A stretch of 55,796 nt of DNA from JBAZTO01 sp041661865 (GTDB lineage Bacteria; Planctomycetota; Phycisphaerae; SM23-33). The stretch covers positions 1-55,796 of the forward strand of contig JBAZTO010000024.1 of assembly GCA_041661865.1 (NCBI GenBank). Direction: 5' to 3'. The position numbers were made by a program, and so were the translations under genes. The stretch's first letter is position 1, and the number at the start of each line of letters is the position of its first letter. Positions 8,893-20,616 of this stretch are shown one piece after another. The notes under the pieces are model-generated. The model did not search any database, was not told the origin of the DNA, and saw only the letters and a list, made by a program, of their open reading frames with translations.

Positions 8893-8958
8893 GTACCACA
8901 GCCGTCTCGGCTGTGGCCGATGCAGGTTTTCAAGCACAGGCGAGACGCCTGTGCTACC
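8893..8958. repeat. Two-hairpin covarying palindrome element
   Basis: CACAGCCGTCTCGGCTGTG (about 8897-8915) and CACAGGCGAGACGCCTGTG (about 8935-8953) are joined by CCGATGCAGGTTTTCAA and end in CTACC. It lies in the 308-base divergent gap between gnd and carB, which holds nothing else recognisable. Nearly the same two-hairpin unit, with the spacer changed by one substitution and one added base, is found inside carB 2 kb away. Confidence 0.92.
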
Positions 8959-9095
8959 TGCCCAAACCTGCCTAAACCTGCCTATTGCTCGCGACCTGAC
9001 GCCGTGGTAACATCCTGCGATTTTACGGGCCGAGGCGGGCGGCGGCGTATTACAACTACATACGGGACCTTTACGGACACCAGAAAAAGGCTGAC

Positions 9096-12701
<3,606 letters not shown>

Positions 12702-12703
12702 GT

Positions 12704-12815
12704 CGTAGTTCGTAGGTCGTAGGGAAAGCAAGAACCGGACTACCGGAATACCGGAGTACCGAAGGGTCGCGAGCTTGCGCCTGGGCAAACTAGCCGCGAG
12801 CGCGAAGCGAGCGGT
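12704..12815. repeat. Mixed short repeats between carB and pabB
   Basis: Convergent spacer with three repeat styles in a row: GTCGTAGTTCGTAGGTCGTA, then three near-copies of ACTACCGGAAT/ATACCGGAGT, then AGCCGCGAGCGCGAAGCGAG. No gene is evident. It could act as bidirectional transcription stop sequence, but no T-run terminator is seen. Confidence 0.55.
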
Positions 12816-12859
12816 ATTCGGCGAGTCGTGGGATTAGGTACCGCCGCCGTCGTGTCCGC

Positions 12860-14587
12860 TCAGTTGTCCACCAGCGTCGCCTTCATCCACCCGCGGACGG
12901 AGTTGATGGCGAACATTTCGCGGCAGCGGGGGAGGTCCTCCACGCGGATCACGCCCTCGACGATTTCTCCCCGCTCGATCAGTCGGCTGCGCAGGGTGCC
13001 GCCGAGCAGGCCGCTCTCCCGCGGCGGCGTCAGTCGGCGCCCGTCGAAATCACAGACGATGTTGGCGATGGTCGTCTCGGTAATCTCGCCGCGGTGGTTG
13101 TGGAGCAGGACATCGTCGCAGTCGCCCCGGCCTCGCATCGCCTCCTCGTACACCCGCCGATGCGTGGTCTTGTGGTACAGGAAGACATCGGAGCAATCGA
13201 TCGGCGCGCGGGCCAGCCTCAGCCGCCACGGCACATCGGGCCTGGCCGGCGGGGCGGGGGCGGTCTCGGTTCGCACCAGCCCGGCGGGATCAACACACAG
13301 ACGAACGCGGGTGGGAGCGAGCAGGGTGCCCGCCAGTCTCTCCAACTCCGCCCGAACGGCGGCTAGGTCCACAGGGTAACCGAAGTACCTGGCCGAGTCG
13401 GCCAGCCGCGCCAGATGCTCATCGAGCAGGGCGTATCCCTGGGCCGGCTCAAACCGCAGCGTCTCCAGCAGGTCGAAGCGGGGGACAGTCGCCGTCAGCA
13501 CCGCCGCCTTGTCGCGGCATTCGGCATACTCGTCGGCGGCGGTGGAGTCCCAGACGATGCCTCCGCCCACGCCGTACTCCGCCGACTGGGCGTGCTTGTC
13601 GACGACGACCGTGCGAATGGCCACGCTGAAGCGAGCGTCGCCGCCGGGGTAGACCAGCCCGATGCTGCCGGTATACAGGCCGCGCGGCTGACTCTCCAAC
13701 TGGCGGATGATCTGCATGGTGCGGACCTTGGGCGCGCCGGTGATGGAGGCGCAGGGGAACATCGCGGCGAAGATCTCCGCCAGGGCGGCCTTCGTCCGGC
13801 ACCGCACCGTGGAGGTCATCTGAAGGACCGTCGGGTATCGCTCGATGGCGAAGGCCTCGTCCACCCGCACGCTGCCGCGCTGGGCCACCCGGCCCAGGTC
13901 GTTGCGGATCATGTCCACGATCATCGCGTTTTCCGCCCGGTTCTTGGGGCAGCGGTTGAGTCGGCGGGCCTGGTCATCATCCTGCGCGGTCCACAGGCCA
14001 CGCCTGGCCGTCCCTTTCATGGGGCGCGCCGAGAGCGTGCCGTCCTGGAGGTCAAAAAACAACTCCGGCGAGGCCGAGCAGATGGTGTGTTGCCCGCAGT
14101 CGATGAACGCGGCGCAGGAGGCCCGCTGAGCGGCGGCCAGGCGGGCGAAGAACGACTCGCTCGACCCGCGGAAACCCGCCCGCAGCCGCAGGGTGTAGTT
14201 GACCTGGTAGGTGTCGCCCGAGGCGATCAGTTCTTTGATGGCGGCGATGTCACGCTGAAACTGCCGGCTGGAGATGTGCGGCTGCCAGGGGCCGACCTCG
14301 AACGGTGCATCCGCGGCGGGCAGGGCGTCGATGGCATCGAGGCGGTCGAAGAGGGCAAACCACGCCAGCGGCAGGTGCGAGAAGTCGTGGACGCACAGAT
14401 GCTCGTCCAGGCCGGCCGCCGCCTCGTAGCAGACGAACCCGACGGCCCATCGACCGCCGCGGCAGGCAGCGTCCACGGCGGCCAGGGCCGGCAGAACCTG
14501 CCAGTGCGTGCGGGCCTCGATCACGCCCACGGGCTGGGCTCCCACCAGCCAGCCGCCGGCGGGATTCTGAAGGATGACGGTATTCAT
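12860..14587 (-). CDS. pabB: PabB-PabC fusion: aminodeoxychorismate synthase plus lyase
   Basis: 575 residues. After a short N-terminal region (about 1-95), residues about 100-355 form a chorismate-binding domain with PMKGTARRG, MIVDMIRNDLGRV and SITGAPKVRTMQII. The Lys in PxKGT is the PabB hallmark; anthranilate synthase has Ala there. Residues about 355-575 form a PLP fold-type IV lyase with the PLP Lys in YHKTTHRRVYEE, then GEITETTIANI, LLGGTLRSRL and INSVRGW. The fused enzyme would convert chorismate plus ammonia through aminodeoxychorismate to p-aminobenzoate for folate. The glutaminase PabA is not nearby. The start is the ATG at 14587. Convergent with carB. Confidence 0.93.
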   Translation of the reverse strand: MNTVILQNPAGGWLVGAQPVGVIEARTHWQVLPALAAVDAACRGGRWAVGFVCYEAAAGLDEHLCVHDFSHLPLAWFALFDRLDAIDALPAADAPFEVGPWQPHISSRQFQRDIAAIKELIASGDTYQVNYTLRLRAGFRGSSESFFARLAAAQRASCAAFIDCGQHTICSASPELFFDLQDGTLSARPMKGTARRGLWTAQDDDQARRLNRCPKNRAENAMIVDMIRNDLGRVAQRGSVRVDEAFAIERYPTVLQMTSTVRCRTKAALAEIFAAMFPCASITGAPKVRTMQIIRQLESQPRGLYTGSIGLVYPGGDARFSVAIRTVVVDKHAQSAEYGVGGGIVWDSTAADEYAECRDKAAVLTATVPRFDLLETLRFEPAQGYALLDEHLARLADSARYFGYPVDLAAVRAELERLAGTLLAPTRVRLCVDPAGLVRTETAPAPPARPDVPWRLRLARAPIDCSDVFLYHKTTHRRVYEEAMRGRGDCDDVLLHNHRGEITETTIANIVCDFDGRRLTPPRESGLLGGTLRSRLIERGEIVEGVIRVEDLPRCREMFAINSVRGWMKATLVDN

Positions 14588-14790
14588 TGGCTATCCGGGT
14601 GCGGCAACTGTCCTGGTGCGTCCGGTCGCCGGGGCCGTGCCGTGCAGGCCCCACGCGCCGGGGGGATTGTAGCAGGCCCTTGGACGCGGGCAAGCCTGCA
14701 ATGCCGTTGATCTTTGTTCTTCCTTGCAAGTGCCGGCCGGGTTGTTATAGTCTAAGGTTGGCGGGGCGGGTCCGGAGGGGCCCAAGAAAT

Positions 14791-15447
14791 ATGACGGAGG
14801 CCGCATCGGCAATGTTCGGCGTGGAAGCAAGTTCGCTGGATAGCAATGTGCTGGTGCTGAACAAGCACTACGCCGCCATCCGTATTGTCTCAGCCCGCCG
14901 CGCGATGGTCCTGCTGTTCAAGGAACTGGCCGAGATCATCTCGGTGGAAAACTCCACCTACCAGGCCTACGACTTCGACTCCTGGCGACAGATCAGCGAA
15001 CTCCGCTCCAAGTACGAGCGCGAGCACCACGACTGGATTCACTGCGTGCGCTTCGACCTGGCCGTGCCGCGAATCATCCGCCTGCTGTTCTACGATCGCC
15101 TGCCCCGCACGCAGGTGAAGTTCACGCGGAGGAACATTTACGCCCGCGACCGCAACCGCTGCCAGTACTGCGGCAAGAAGTTCCCCACCAACGAGCTGAG
15201 CCTCGACCACGTGCTGCCTCGCAGCCTGGGCGGCGGGGCCAGTTGGACCAACATCGTCTGCTGCTGCGTCAAGTGCAACGTCCGCAAGGGGGGACGCCTG
15301 CCCGAACAGGCCGGCATGAAACTCATCTCCGAACCGGTCAAGCCCAAGAGGTCGCCCGTGGTCACGCTCCACCTCAACAGCGAAAAGTACGCCTCCTGGA
15401 AGCAATTCCTCGACGCAGCCTACTGGAACGTGGAATTGAAGGATTAG
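14791..15447 (+). CDS. HNH endonuclease
   Basis: 218 residues. The N-terminal half (LDSNVLVLNKHYAAIRIVSA and following) is the standard partner region of this widespread HNH subfamily. The nuclease domain has zinc-binding CQYC, catalytic SLDHVLPRSLGG and NIVCCCVKCNVRKGG. Members are common housekeeping-like genes of unknown physiological role in planctomycetes and actinobacteria. Open codons continue to 14587, but GGAGGGG at about 14774-14780 supports the ATG at 14791; an ATG at 14812 behind GGAGG is an alternative. Divergent from pabBC. Confidence 0.9.
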   Translation: MTEAASAMFGVEASSLDSNVLVLNKHYAAIRIVSARRAMVLLFKELAEIISVENSTYQAYDFDSWRQISELRSKYEREHHDWIHCVRFDLAVPRIIRLLFYDRLPRTQVKFTRRNIYARDRNRCQYCGKKFPTNELSLDHVLPRSLGGGASWTNIVCCCVKCNVRKGGRLPEQAGMKLISEPVKPKRSPVVTLHLNSEKYASWKQFLDAAYWNVELKD

Positions 15448-15482
15448 AGGCGCTTGGCTACAGCCGCAAGGGGTAAAACCTT

Positions 15483-15558
15483 GTAGGGCGTGCAACTTGT
15501 TGCACGCGTGATTGTTGTCGCAAGCCAGTAACCGCGTGCAACAAGTTGCACGCCCTAC
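15483..15558. repeat. Perfect 26-bp inverted repeat with 24-base loop
   Basis: The 26-base arm beginning GTAGGGCGTGCAACTTG at 15483 is matched exactly by its reverse complement at 15533-15558. Each arm also contains its own palindrome, GTGCAACTTGTTGCAC. It lies between the HNH gene (+) and tRNA-Leu (-), 20 bases from the tRNA 3' end. It could terminate transcription from both sides structurally, but no T-run follows. Confidence 0.92.
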
Positions 15559-15577
15559 CTGTTCGCAACAATCGGAC

Positions 15578-15663
15578 TGCCGGAGGTGGGAGTCGAACCC
15601 ACACGCCCCGTAAGGAACTCAGGATTTTGAATCCTGCGCGTCTGCCAATTCCGCCACTCCGGC
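15578..15663 (-). tRNA. tRNA-Leu (anticodon CAA)
   Basis: 86 bases with a 7-bp acceptor stem, 5' GCCGGAG pairing with 3' CTCCGGC, discriminator A. The D-arm is GGCGGAATTGGCAGACGC. The anticodon stem CAGGA/TCCTG encloses loop TTCAAAA, giving CAA, which reads UUG. A long type-II variable arm (GAGTTCCTTACGGGGC region) and T-loop GGGTTCGACTCCC complete a leucine tRNA. The 3' CCA is not encoded. Confidence 0.97.
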
Positions 15664-15675
15664 CGGAGTCCCTGT

Positions 15676-15703
15676 AGTCTACGTTCCGCGCCACAAAAAA
15701 CAA
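15676..15703 (-). promoter_or_regulatory. Candidate sigma-70 promoter for tRNA-Leu
   Basis: On the minus strand, TTGTTT (-35) is separated by 16 bases from TAGACT (-10), which ends 13 bases before the mature tRNA 5' end. Spacing and position suit a tRNA promoter. The match was made by eye only. Confidence 0.45.
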
Positions 15704-15730
15704 GCCCGTGTCATCCGCAAAACGTTGATT

Positions 15731-15895
15731 TCAACCATTCCCGGCCGACGCCGGACAAAGGTCGTCGGGTTCGTATGCCTGCCAGGTTTCAGGAATCAGC
15801 CGAAGCAATTCCGCAACGGCGGCTTCCAACATTTCAGGTGATGCGGTAATGCGGTCTGGAATGTTCGACATGGGCGTGTCGCTCATGGCTGTCAT
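15731..15895 (-). CDS. Small hypothetical protein
   Basis: 54 residues from the ATG at 15895 (an ATG at 15886, MSDTPMSN, is also possible). It contains a plausible amphipathic helix, PEMLEAAVAELLRLIPETW, and an acidic end. The same frame extends to a TTG overlapping the upstream gene's stop, so translational coupling is possible. No family recognised and no strong ribosome site at the ATG; may be spurious. Confidence 0.35.
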   Translation of the reverse strand: MTAMSDTPMSNIPDRITASPEMLEAAVAELLRLIPETWQAYEPDDLCPASAGNG

Positions 15896-15993
15896 CTTCG
15901 CGGGCAATACATTGTTTACGAGGCAGGGGCCATCGGTTGCAGAACTCCGCCCTGCCCCGGCTGTCTTGTCATACGCAATCTTCGCCGTTACCC

Positions 15994-16743
15994 TCAAGGG
16001 GTGATTGCAGACTGTTCAATGCGTCTCTTGATCTCAGCCACGGATAGCGAGACACGATACCCGCGTGCCCCTCCTTGTGCTTGTTCCACAAGCGCAACAC
16101 CGATCTGAGGCGGGTCAACCGGACCTTCGTCAACCTTGTGCATGTGTCGGTAGGTTCCCGACTGGACAGCATACTTCATCAAAGGGAACGCTATATCGAT
16201 AGCGTGCTTATCATCCATTTGGCCATCGGCGGCCGTAAACTGATATGGATATTCAATAGTATATTGCAGTCCATCTTGCAGGGTCAGATAATATGTCGAT
16301 GATACATGATATGTTTTGCCGTCTATGGTCCATTGCTCAGGCCCAGTCTGCCCCAATACTCCGTTGCCGCCAGTCCCCGCAGGTTTAGCTAGTCCGTAGT
16401 TTAACGGCGAGAACAACGCCAGTACCAAGTGAACCGCCAAACCGATTCCTCCAACTAGCCCTAGGACCTTCTTCGCCGAAGAAAGGCGAAGCACCCGCTT
16501 AAGACCGGTAGCAAGGAAGATGATCCCGTAGATACCAACGACGACCCCAAGGCAACTTATCAGGTTGAAATCGAGCCTCCTGCCATGCTCGCCGGCGGTT
16601 ATGCCCCATGGCGCTTTGCCAAATGAAAGCAGAGTGACTAGAAACACTACAAACAGTGTGATACAGGAACCGCCCGCTCGCCTAGCCTTCATCGCTTCTT
16701 TCGCATCGACCGTCGGCAGCGTTTCAGTTGTCTCAGATTCCAT
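15994..16743 (-). CDS. Hypothetical membrane protein
   Basis: 249 residues, no family recognised. Three hydrophobic helices are visible: about 26-41 (CITLFVVFLVTLLSF), about 60-82 (LISCLGVVVGIYGIIFLATG) and about 90-112 (VLGLVGGIGLAVHLVLALF). A soluble C-terminal domain follows (about 125-249, TIDGKTYHVSSTYYLTLQDG and following). A good GGGAGAG site precedes the ATG at 16743. Base composition is visibly less GC-rich than in neighbouring housekeeping genes, suggesting accessory DNA in the patch between tRNA-Leu and the glycosyltransferase. Confidence 0.7.
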   Translation of the reverse strand: MESETTETLPTVDAKEAMKARRAGGSCITLFVVFLVTLLSFGKAPWGITAGEHGRRLDFNLISCLGVVVGIYGIIFLATGLKRVLRLSSAKKVLGLVGGIGLAVHLVLALFSPLNYGLAKPAGTGGNGVLGQTGPEQWTIDGKTYHVSSTYYLTLQDGLQYTIEYPYQFTAADGQMDDKHAIDIAFPLMKYAVQSGTYRHMHKVDEGPVDPPQIGVALVEQAQGGARGYRVSLSVAEIKRRIEQSAITP

Positions 16744-16995
16744 AGGCTCTCCCTATTCGTCGTTTCAAGTGCTGGCGACTGCCCTTTGCCGCTACTATGG
16801 CCCGGATTCTATCGCATGTCAGGCCGTTTGCAACATTACCTATCCAGTTCGCGAGTTAGGCTCAATTCGACGCGCCAGCCGGCGTTGCCTTGGACTTCAC
16901 GCGATTGGGCTTGCGGTTCGTGTCGCGGCCGTCGGCCTAGGGCGCATGGGAAGGGCCACACACACTGGCGGCCCGTCGCTCGACAGTCCATCAGC

Positions 16996-17418
16996 CTACA
17001 GAAACAGCCCCGGCTCTACCTTGAAGTGTTCCGCCAGCTTCTTGATATGGGCCTTGCTCAGTGCCCGCCGGCCGGCCAGGATCGCCGCGCCCAGGGTGCG
17101 ATTGCCCAGCAGGCGGCCCAGGTCAGAAGCGGTCATGCCATGCTCGCCCAGCAGGGCTTTCAGCACGGCCAGCGGGGCAAGGCGCGAATGGTCCATCGGG
17201 AAACGGTCGGCCTCATAGGCTTCAATGAAGGTGGAAATCGCCTCCAGGTAGTCTTCCTGGTCGGCGTTCAGGGCGAAACCAGCCAGCCGGTCGATCATTT
17301 CCGAAGCGTTGGCAAGGTCAACATCATCGTGAATCGGGCGCGGGGGCAGCACGGCCACAAGGCCGGCGTAGGTTTTGGGCAGAGGCCGAAACTTGTTCTT
17401 TGTCGCCGTCTGTTTCAT
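16996..17418 (-). CDS. higA: HigA-type antitoxin (XRE helix-turn-helix)
   Basis: 140 residues. The N-terminal acidic helical region (AGFALNADQEDYLEAISTFI and following) and C-terminal XRE helix-turn-helix (HGMTASDLGRLLGNRTLGAA, then SKAHIKKLAEHFKVEPGLFL) match the larger HigA antitoxins that neutralise the HigB mRNA interferase. The ATG at 17418 overlaps the stop of the HigB remnant (CTATGA), the usual higBA coupling. HigA normally represses its own promoter upstream of higB; that promoter appears lost along with the toxin's front half. Confidence 0.85.
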   Translation of the reverse strand: MKQTATKNKFRPLPKTYAGLVAVLPPRPIHDDVDLANASEMIDRLAGFALNADQEDYLEAISTFIEAYEADRFPMDHSRLAPLAVLKALLGEHGMTASDLGRLLGNRTLGAAILAGRRALSKAHIKKLAEHFKVEPGLFL

Positions 17419-17543
17419 AGGACGCCCTTCCACTTGTTCTTGTTGTAGTCCGCATGCGTCAGGACCATCAGCACGAAAACCAGTTGCCGGTTGTAGTGCA
17501 TCGCCGTTATCAGGCGATACTTGTTGCCGGCGATATGCCCGAG
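17415..17543 (-). pseudogene. higB: HigB toxin remnant (C-terminal 42 codons)
   Basis: Reading the minus strand from 17543 to the TGA at 17415-17417 gives a HigB C-terminus: GNKYRLITAMHYNRQLV, then FVLMVLTHADYNKNKWKGVL. The typical HigB core Y-R-L...THADY is present. The first half of the toxin (about 55-60 residues) is absent, and an in-frame TAG lies just upstream at 17544-17546. The segment overlaps the last codons of the adjacent glycosyltransferase gene, placing the deletion junction near 17540. A functional RNase is not expected. Confidence 0.82.
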
Positions 17544-18679
17544 CTAATTCTCTGGTAGACCGCCTCGATCTGCTCGACCATCCGATTGTGGTCGAACATT
17601 GTCCTGCACAGTTCGCGGCCGGCCTGGCCCAGTTTGGCTCGCAGGGGCGGGCACTGGGCCAGCGTCTCGATGGCCAGTTTCAGGCCGGCGACGTCCTTGG
17701 GCGCCAGCAGGATGCCCGTGTCGGGGGTGACCACCTCGGCGGCCCCGTCGATGTCGAAGCTGATCACGGGTCGGCCGGCGAGCATCGCCTGGGGCAGCGC
17801 GCGGGCCAGGCCTTCGCGGAGCGAACAGTGCACCAGGATGTCCGAGGCGTGCATGATCGCGGGGATCCGCTCCGGCTCGACCAACCCGGTCAGGTGAAAG
17901 CGGGAGGCCAGGCCCAAGCGGTGGATCTGGGCCTCGATCGCCGCTCGCAGGCGCCCGTCGCCGACCAGGCAGAAGTGAACCTGCTCGTCGGGAATCTCCG
18001 CCGCGGCGGCCAGCAGAAACTCGTGGCCCTTCAGTTCGGCCAGTCGCGAGACCTGCGTGACCAGCACGGCCCCGCGGGGCAGTTTCATGGCGGCGCGGAA
18101 GGCGTCGGCCTCGGCGGGGCGGGCCAGGTAAGGGGCGATCTCCATGCCGCTGTAGAGGGTGGTGTACTGCTCGGCCCGGCCCACGCCGGCGGCCAGGGCT
18201 TGGCGGGTCATCGCGTCGGCCACCGAGATGATCGCGTCGGTGCGGCGTGCGGCGCGGCGTTCGAGGGCGATGTAGAGGGTGTTCCGCCACCAGGGCAGAT
18301 ACCGGTGGAACGGCAGGCCGTGGACGGTATGGACGGCCTTCATGCCGCCGACTTTTGCCGCGGCCTTGCGCGCGAGGATGCCGGCCTTGGAGGAGTGCGT
18401 GTGAACGATTTCCGGCCGGAGGTCGGCCAGCAGCTTGAGCATCTGCCGGTAGGCGGCCCGGTCGCGGAACGGGTTGATCTGTCGCCGCAGGTCATCCACG
18501 ACGACCACGCGATAGCCGCCGGCGCGAGCGCGGGTCATCAGTTCGCCCTCCGGCCCCAGGGCCGGGCCGGTGACCAGCGTGACCTCGTGGCCGCGGCGGT
18601 GGAGGCCCTCGCAGGTCAGGAGCGTGTTCTCCTGCGCCCCGCCCAGGATCAGTCGCGTTATGACGTGGCAGATTCGCAT
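17510..18679 (-). CDS. GT4-family glycosyltransferase
   Basis: 389 residues from the ATG at 18679 (MRICHVITRLILGGAQENT). GT-B fold, GT4 (GT1-like) family. It has the N-terminal GGAQENT acceptor loop and THSSKAG, then in the C-terminal domain VSRLAELKGHE, LVGDGRLR, HCSLREGLARALPQAMLAG (the E-x7-E region) and GAAEVV. It transfers a sugar from a nucleotide donor, likely for cell-envelope or exopolysaccharide glycans; specificity unknown. The last residues, SGISPATSIA, are read through the HigB remnant, so the native C-terminus probably ended at about VYQRI. Divergent from murJ. Confidence 0.88.
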   Translation of the reverse strand: MRICHVITRLILGGAQENTLLTCEGLHRRGHEVTLVTGPALGPEGELMTRARAGGYRVVVVDDLRRQINPFRDRAAYRQMLKLLADLRPEIVHTHSSKAGILARKAAAKVGGMKAVHTVHGLPFHRYLPWWRNTLYIALERRAARRTDAIISVADAMTRQALAAGVGRAEQYTTLYSGMEIAPYLARPAEADAFRAAMKLPRGAVLVTQVSRLAELKGHEFLLAAAAEIPDEQVHFCLVGDGRLRAAIEAQIHRLGLASRFHLTGLVEPERIPAIMHASDILVHCSLREGLARALPQAMLAGRPVISFDIDGAAEVVTPDTGILLAPKDVAGLKLAIETLAQCPPLRAKLGQAGRELCRTMFDHNRMVEQIEAVYQRISSGISPATSIA

Positions 18680-18770
18680 GGCCCTAATCGTCCAAGGCCG
18701 CGGCGTGCCCGTCAAGATGCAAGTTGATTTCCCGCCCGGTTTGCAGTCTCATCCCTCCCTGGTAACTACA

Positions 18771-18861
18771 AGTAGTCAGTGGTCAGTAGCCGGTGGTCAG
18801 TAGCCAGTAGAGCCGCGGCGGAGCATGACCGGCTACCGGCTCCTGACCACCGACTACTACT
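18771..18861. repeat. Inverted repeat between glycosyltransferase and murJ
   Basis: AGTAGTCAGTGGTCAGTAGC (from 18771) faces GGCTCCTGACCACCGACTAC (to about 18858) in inverted orientation, with a second GGTGGTCAGTAGCCAGTAG copy in the left arm. It fills most of the divergent gap and ends close to murJ, so it may lie in the murJ leader. Confidence 0.7.
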
Positions 18862-18890
18862 TCTGCTGAGAACCGAGGGCGTTGTCCGAT

Positions 18891-20561
18891 ATGCAAGCAG
18901 TGAGTGACAAGGAACACGGCGAGCGGGAGCATTTCTTCGGCGCGGTCAAGATGATGACCGCCATCACGCTGCTGTCGCGCATCCTGGGACTGCTGCGGGA
19001 CATTACCATCACCTCCATCGGCGCCTCCCGTGTCACCGACGCCTTCACCCTCGCCCAGAAGATCCCCAATCTCTTCCGGCGGCTCTTCGGCGAGGGGGCG
19101 CTGTCGGCGGCCTTCGTGCCGGTCTTTACCGACACGGTCGAGAAAGAGGGCTTCGAGAAAGGGAAGATGCTCTTTGCCAACGCCATGGCCCTGCTGGGTG
19201 TGGCCATGGCGGGCCTGATGGTGGTGGGCGGGGTCGTCCTGGCGGTGTGGGGACTGGCCTTCCCGGGCAACTGGGACCGGCAACTGGCCCTGGGATTGAC
19301 GGCCACCATGCTGCCGTTCAGCCTGCTGATATGCATGCTGGCGCTGGCGTCGGCGGCACTGAATTGCCGGGGGCACTTCGGCTATCCGGTCTTTGCCCCG
19401 ATCCTCCAGAACATCCTGATGCTCGTGGCGGCCGTGGTGGCGTTCAAGGTGTTCCGCGCGCCCCGCGGCGCGCCGCACGACGTGGTGGCCTCGCAGGTCA
19501 GGTGGCAACTCTACGTTATTGCCGCCAGCGTGACCTTCAGTGGCGCGGTGCAACTTGCCGGCAGTGTGTACTTTCTGCGGAAGCAGGGCTTCTCGTTACG
19601 GCTGAAGCTGCGGCCGGTGGAGCCGGGCATCAAGCCCATGCTCAAGCAGATGCTGCCGATGCTGATCGGCCTGGGTTTTCTACAGATTTCCGAAGTGATC
19701 AACGACATGATCGCGTGGACGATGACCGCGACGGCTGAGCATTCGACCATGACGGTCTTTGGGAAGGTACTGGCCTTGCCGCTGACCGAGGGGGTGCTGG
19801 TCCGTGTGCAGACGGCTCAGCGGCTCTACCAGTTCCCCATGGGCGTGCTGGCGATCTCGCTGGGCACGGCGATCTTTCCATTGCTCAGCCGTTACGCCAG
19901 CCGCGGCGATATGCCCAACCTGCGGGATGCCCTCAACCGTGCCGTGCGACTGGCGATGATGGAGGGCCTGGCCACGGGCTTGGGCCTGTTCATCCTGGCC
20001 GAGCCGATCATGCGGATGCTGTTCGCGTGGCGCAACTTCACCGTTTCCGATGCCGCCCAGGCGGCCTTTGTCCTACAGATGTACGTCCTGGGCATGTGGG
20101 CCTACTGCTCCTACCAGATGTTCGTGCGAGCCTTCTACGCGCTGAAGGACACGGTGACCCCGCTGAAGATCTCCTGCGCCCTGGTGCTTCCGAATATGGC
20201 CATGTTCGTGGTCATGCTATGGGTGCCGCAATTGGGGCCTGGGGCCTATGGCGTGGCGACGGCAGTGACCTTTTCGGCCAACACGCTGATCCTGGCCTAC
20301 ATGTTCCGCCGACGCGTCGGCCTGTTTGGCGGACGCAAGCTCGCCGTCAGCGTGTTGCGGTCGCTGGCGGCCTGCGCGGTGATGGGCGCGGTCATCTGGC
20401 CGCTGAAGGGATTGCTAGCGGGGCGGAGCGACCTGCTGATCGTGGCGGTGTGTGTCACCGCCGGCGCGATAGCGTTTCTCGTAGCGGCCAAACTGCTGCG
20501 GGCCCCGGAGATCGACGAGCTTTTGCAGTCGCTCCGCAAACGGCGCCGACAGGTCGAATAG
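18891..20561 (+). CDS. murJ: Lipid II flippase MurJ
   Basis: About 556 residues of MATE-like membrane protein. The N-terminus has the MurJ pattern TAITLLSRILGLLRD, then ASRVTDAFTLAQKIPNLFRRLFGEGALSAAF in the first helices, including the conserved Arg of the central cavity. About 14 hydrophobic helices follow to the C-terminus. It moves lipid-linked peptidoglycan precursor across the inner membrane. A TTG at 18882 is in frame, but GAGGG at 18875-18879 is too close to it and correctly spaced for the ATG at 18891. nadA follows after 55 bases on the same strand. Confidence 0.92.
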   Translation: MQAVSDKEHGEREHFFGAVKMMTAITLLSRILGLLRDITITSIGASRVTDAFTLAQKIPNLFRRLFGEGALSAAFVPVFTDTVEKEGFEKGKMLFANAMALLGVAMAGLMVVGGVVLAVWGLAFPGNWDRQLALGLTATMLPFSLLICMLALASAALNCRGHFGYPVFAPILQNILMLVAAVVAFKVFRAPRGAPHDVVASQVRWQLYVIAASVTFSGAVQLAGSVYFLRKQGFSLRLKLRPVEPGIKPMLKQMLPMLIGLGFLQISEVINDMIAWTMTATAEHSTMTVFGKVLALPLTEGVLVRVQTAQRLYQFPMGVLAISLGTAIFPLLSRYASRGDMPNLRDALNRAVRLAMMEGLATGLGLFILAEPIMRMLFAWRNFTVSDAAQAAFVLQMYVLGMWAYCSYQMFVRAFYALKDTVTPLKISCALVLPNMAMFVVMLWVPQLGPGAYGVATAVTFSANTLILAYMFRRRVGLFGGRKLAVSVLRSLAACAVMGAVIWPLKGLLAGRSDLLIVAVCVTAGAIAFLVAAKLLRAPEIDELLQSLRKRRRQVE

Positions 20562-20616
20562 GTCGATAGCGGCCGCTGACGTCGCTACAATGAATTGCTG
20601 CTGGAGAGGTAAGTGT

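Noticed and set aside
15578..17546. Phage or integrative element attachment site at tRNA-Leu
   Set aside because: No integrase gene, and no second copy of the tRNA 3' end was found around the accessory patch, which also lies on the 5' side of the tRNA.
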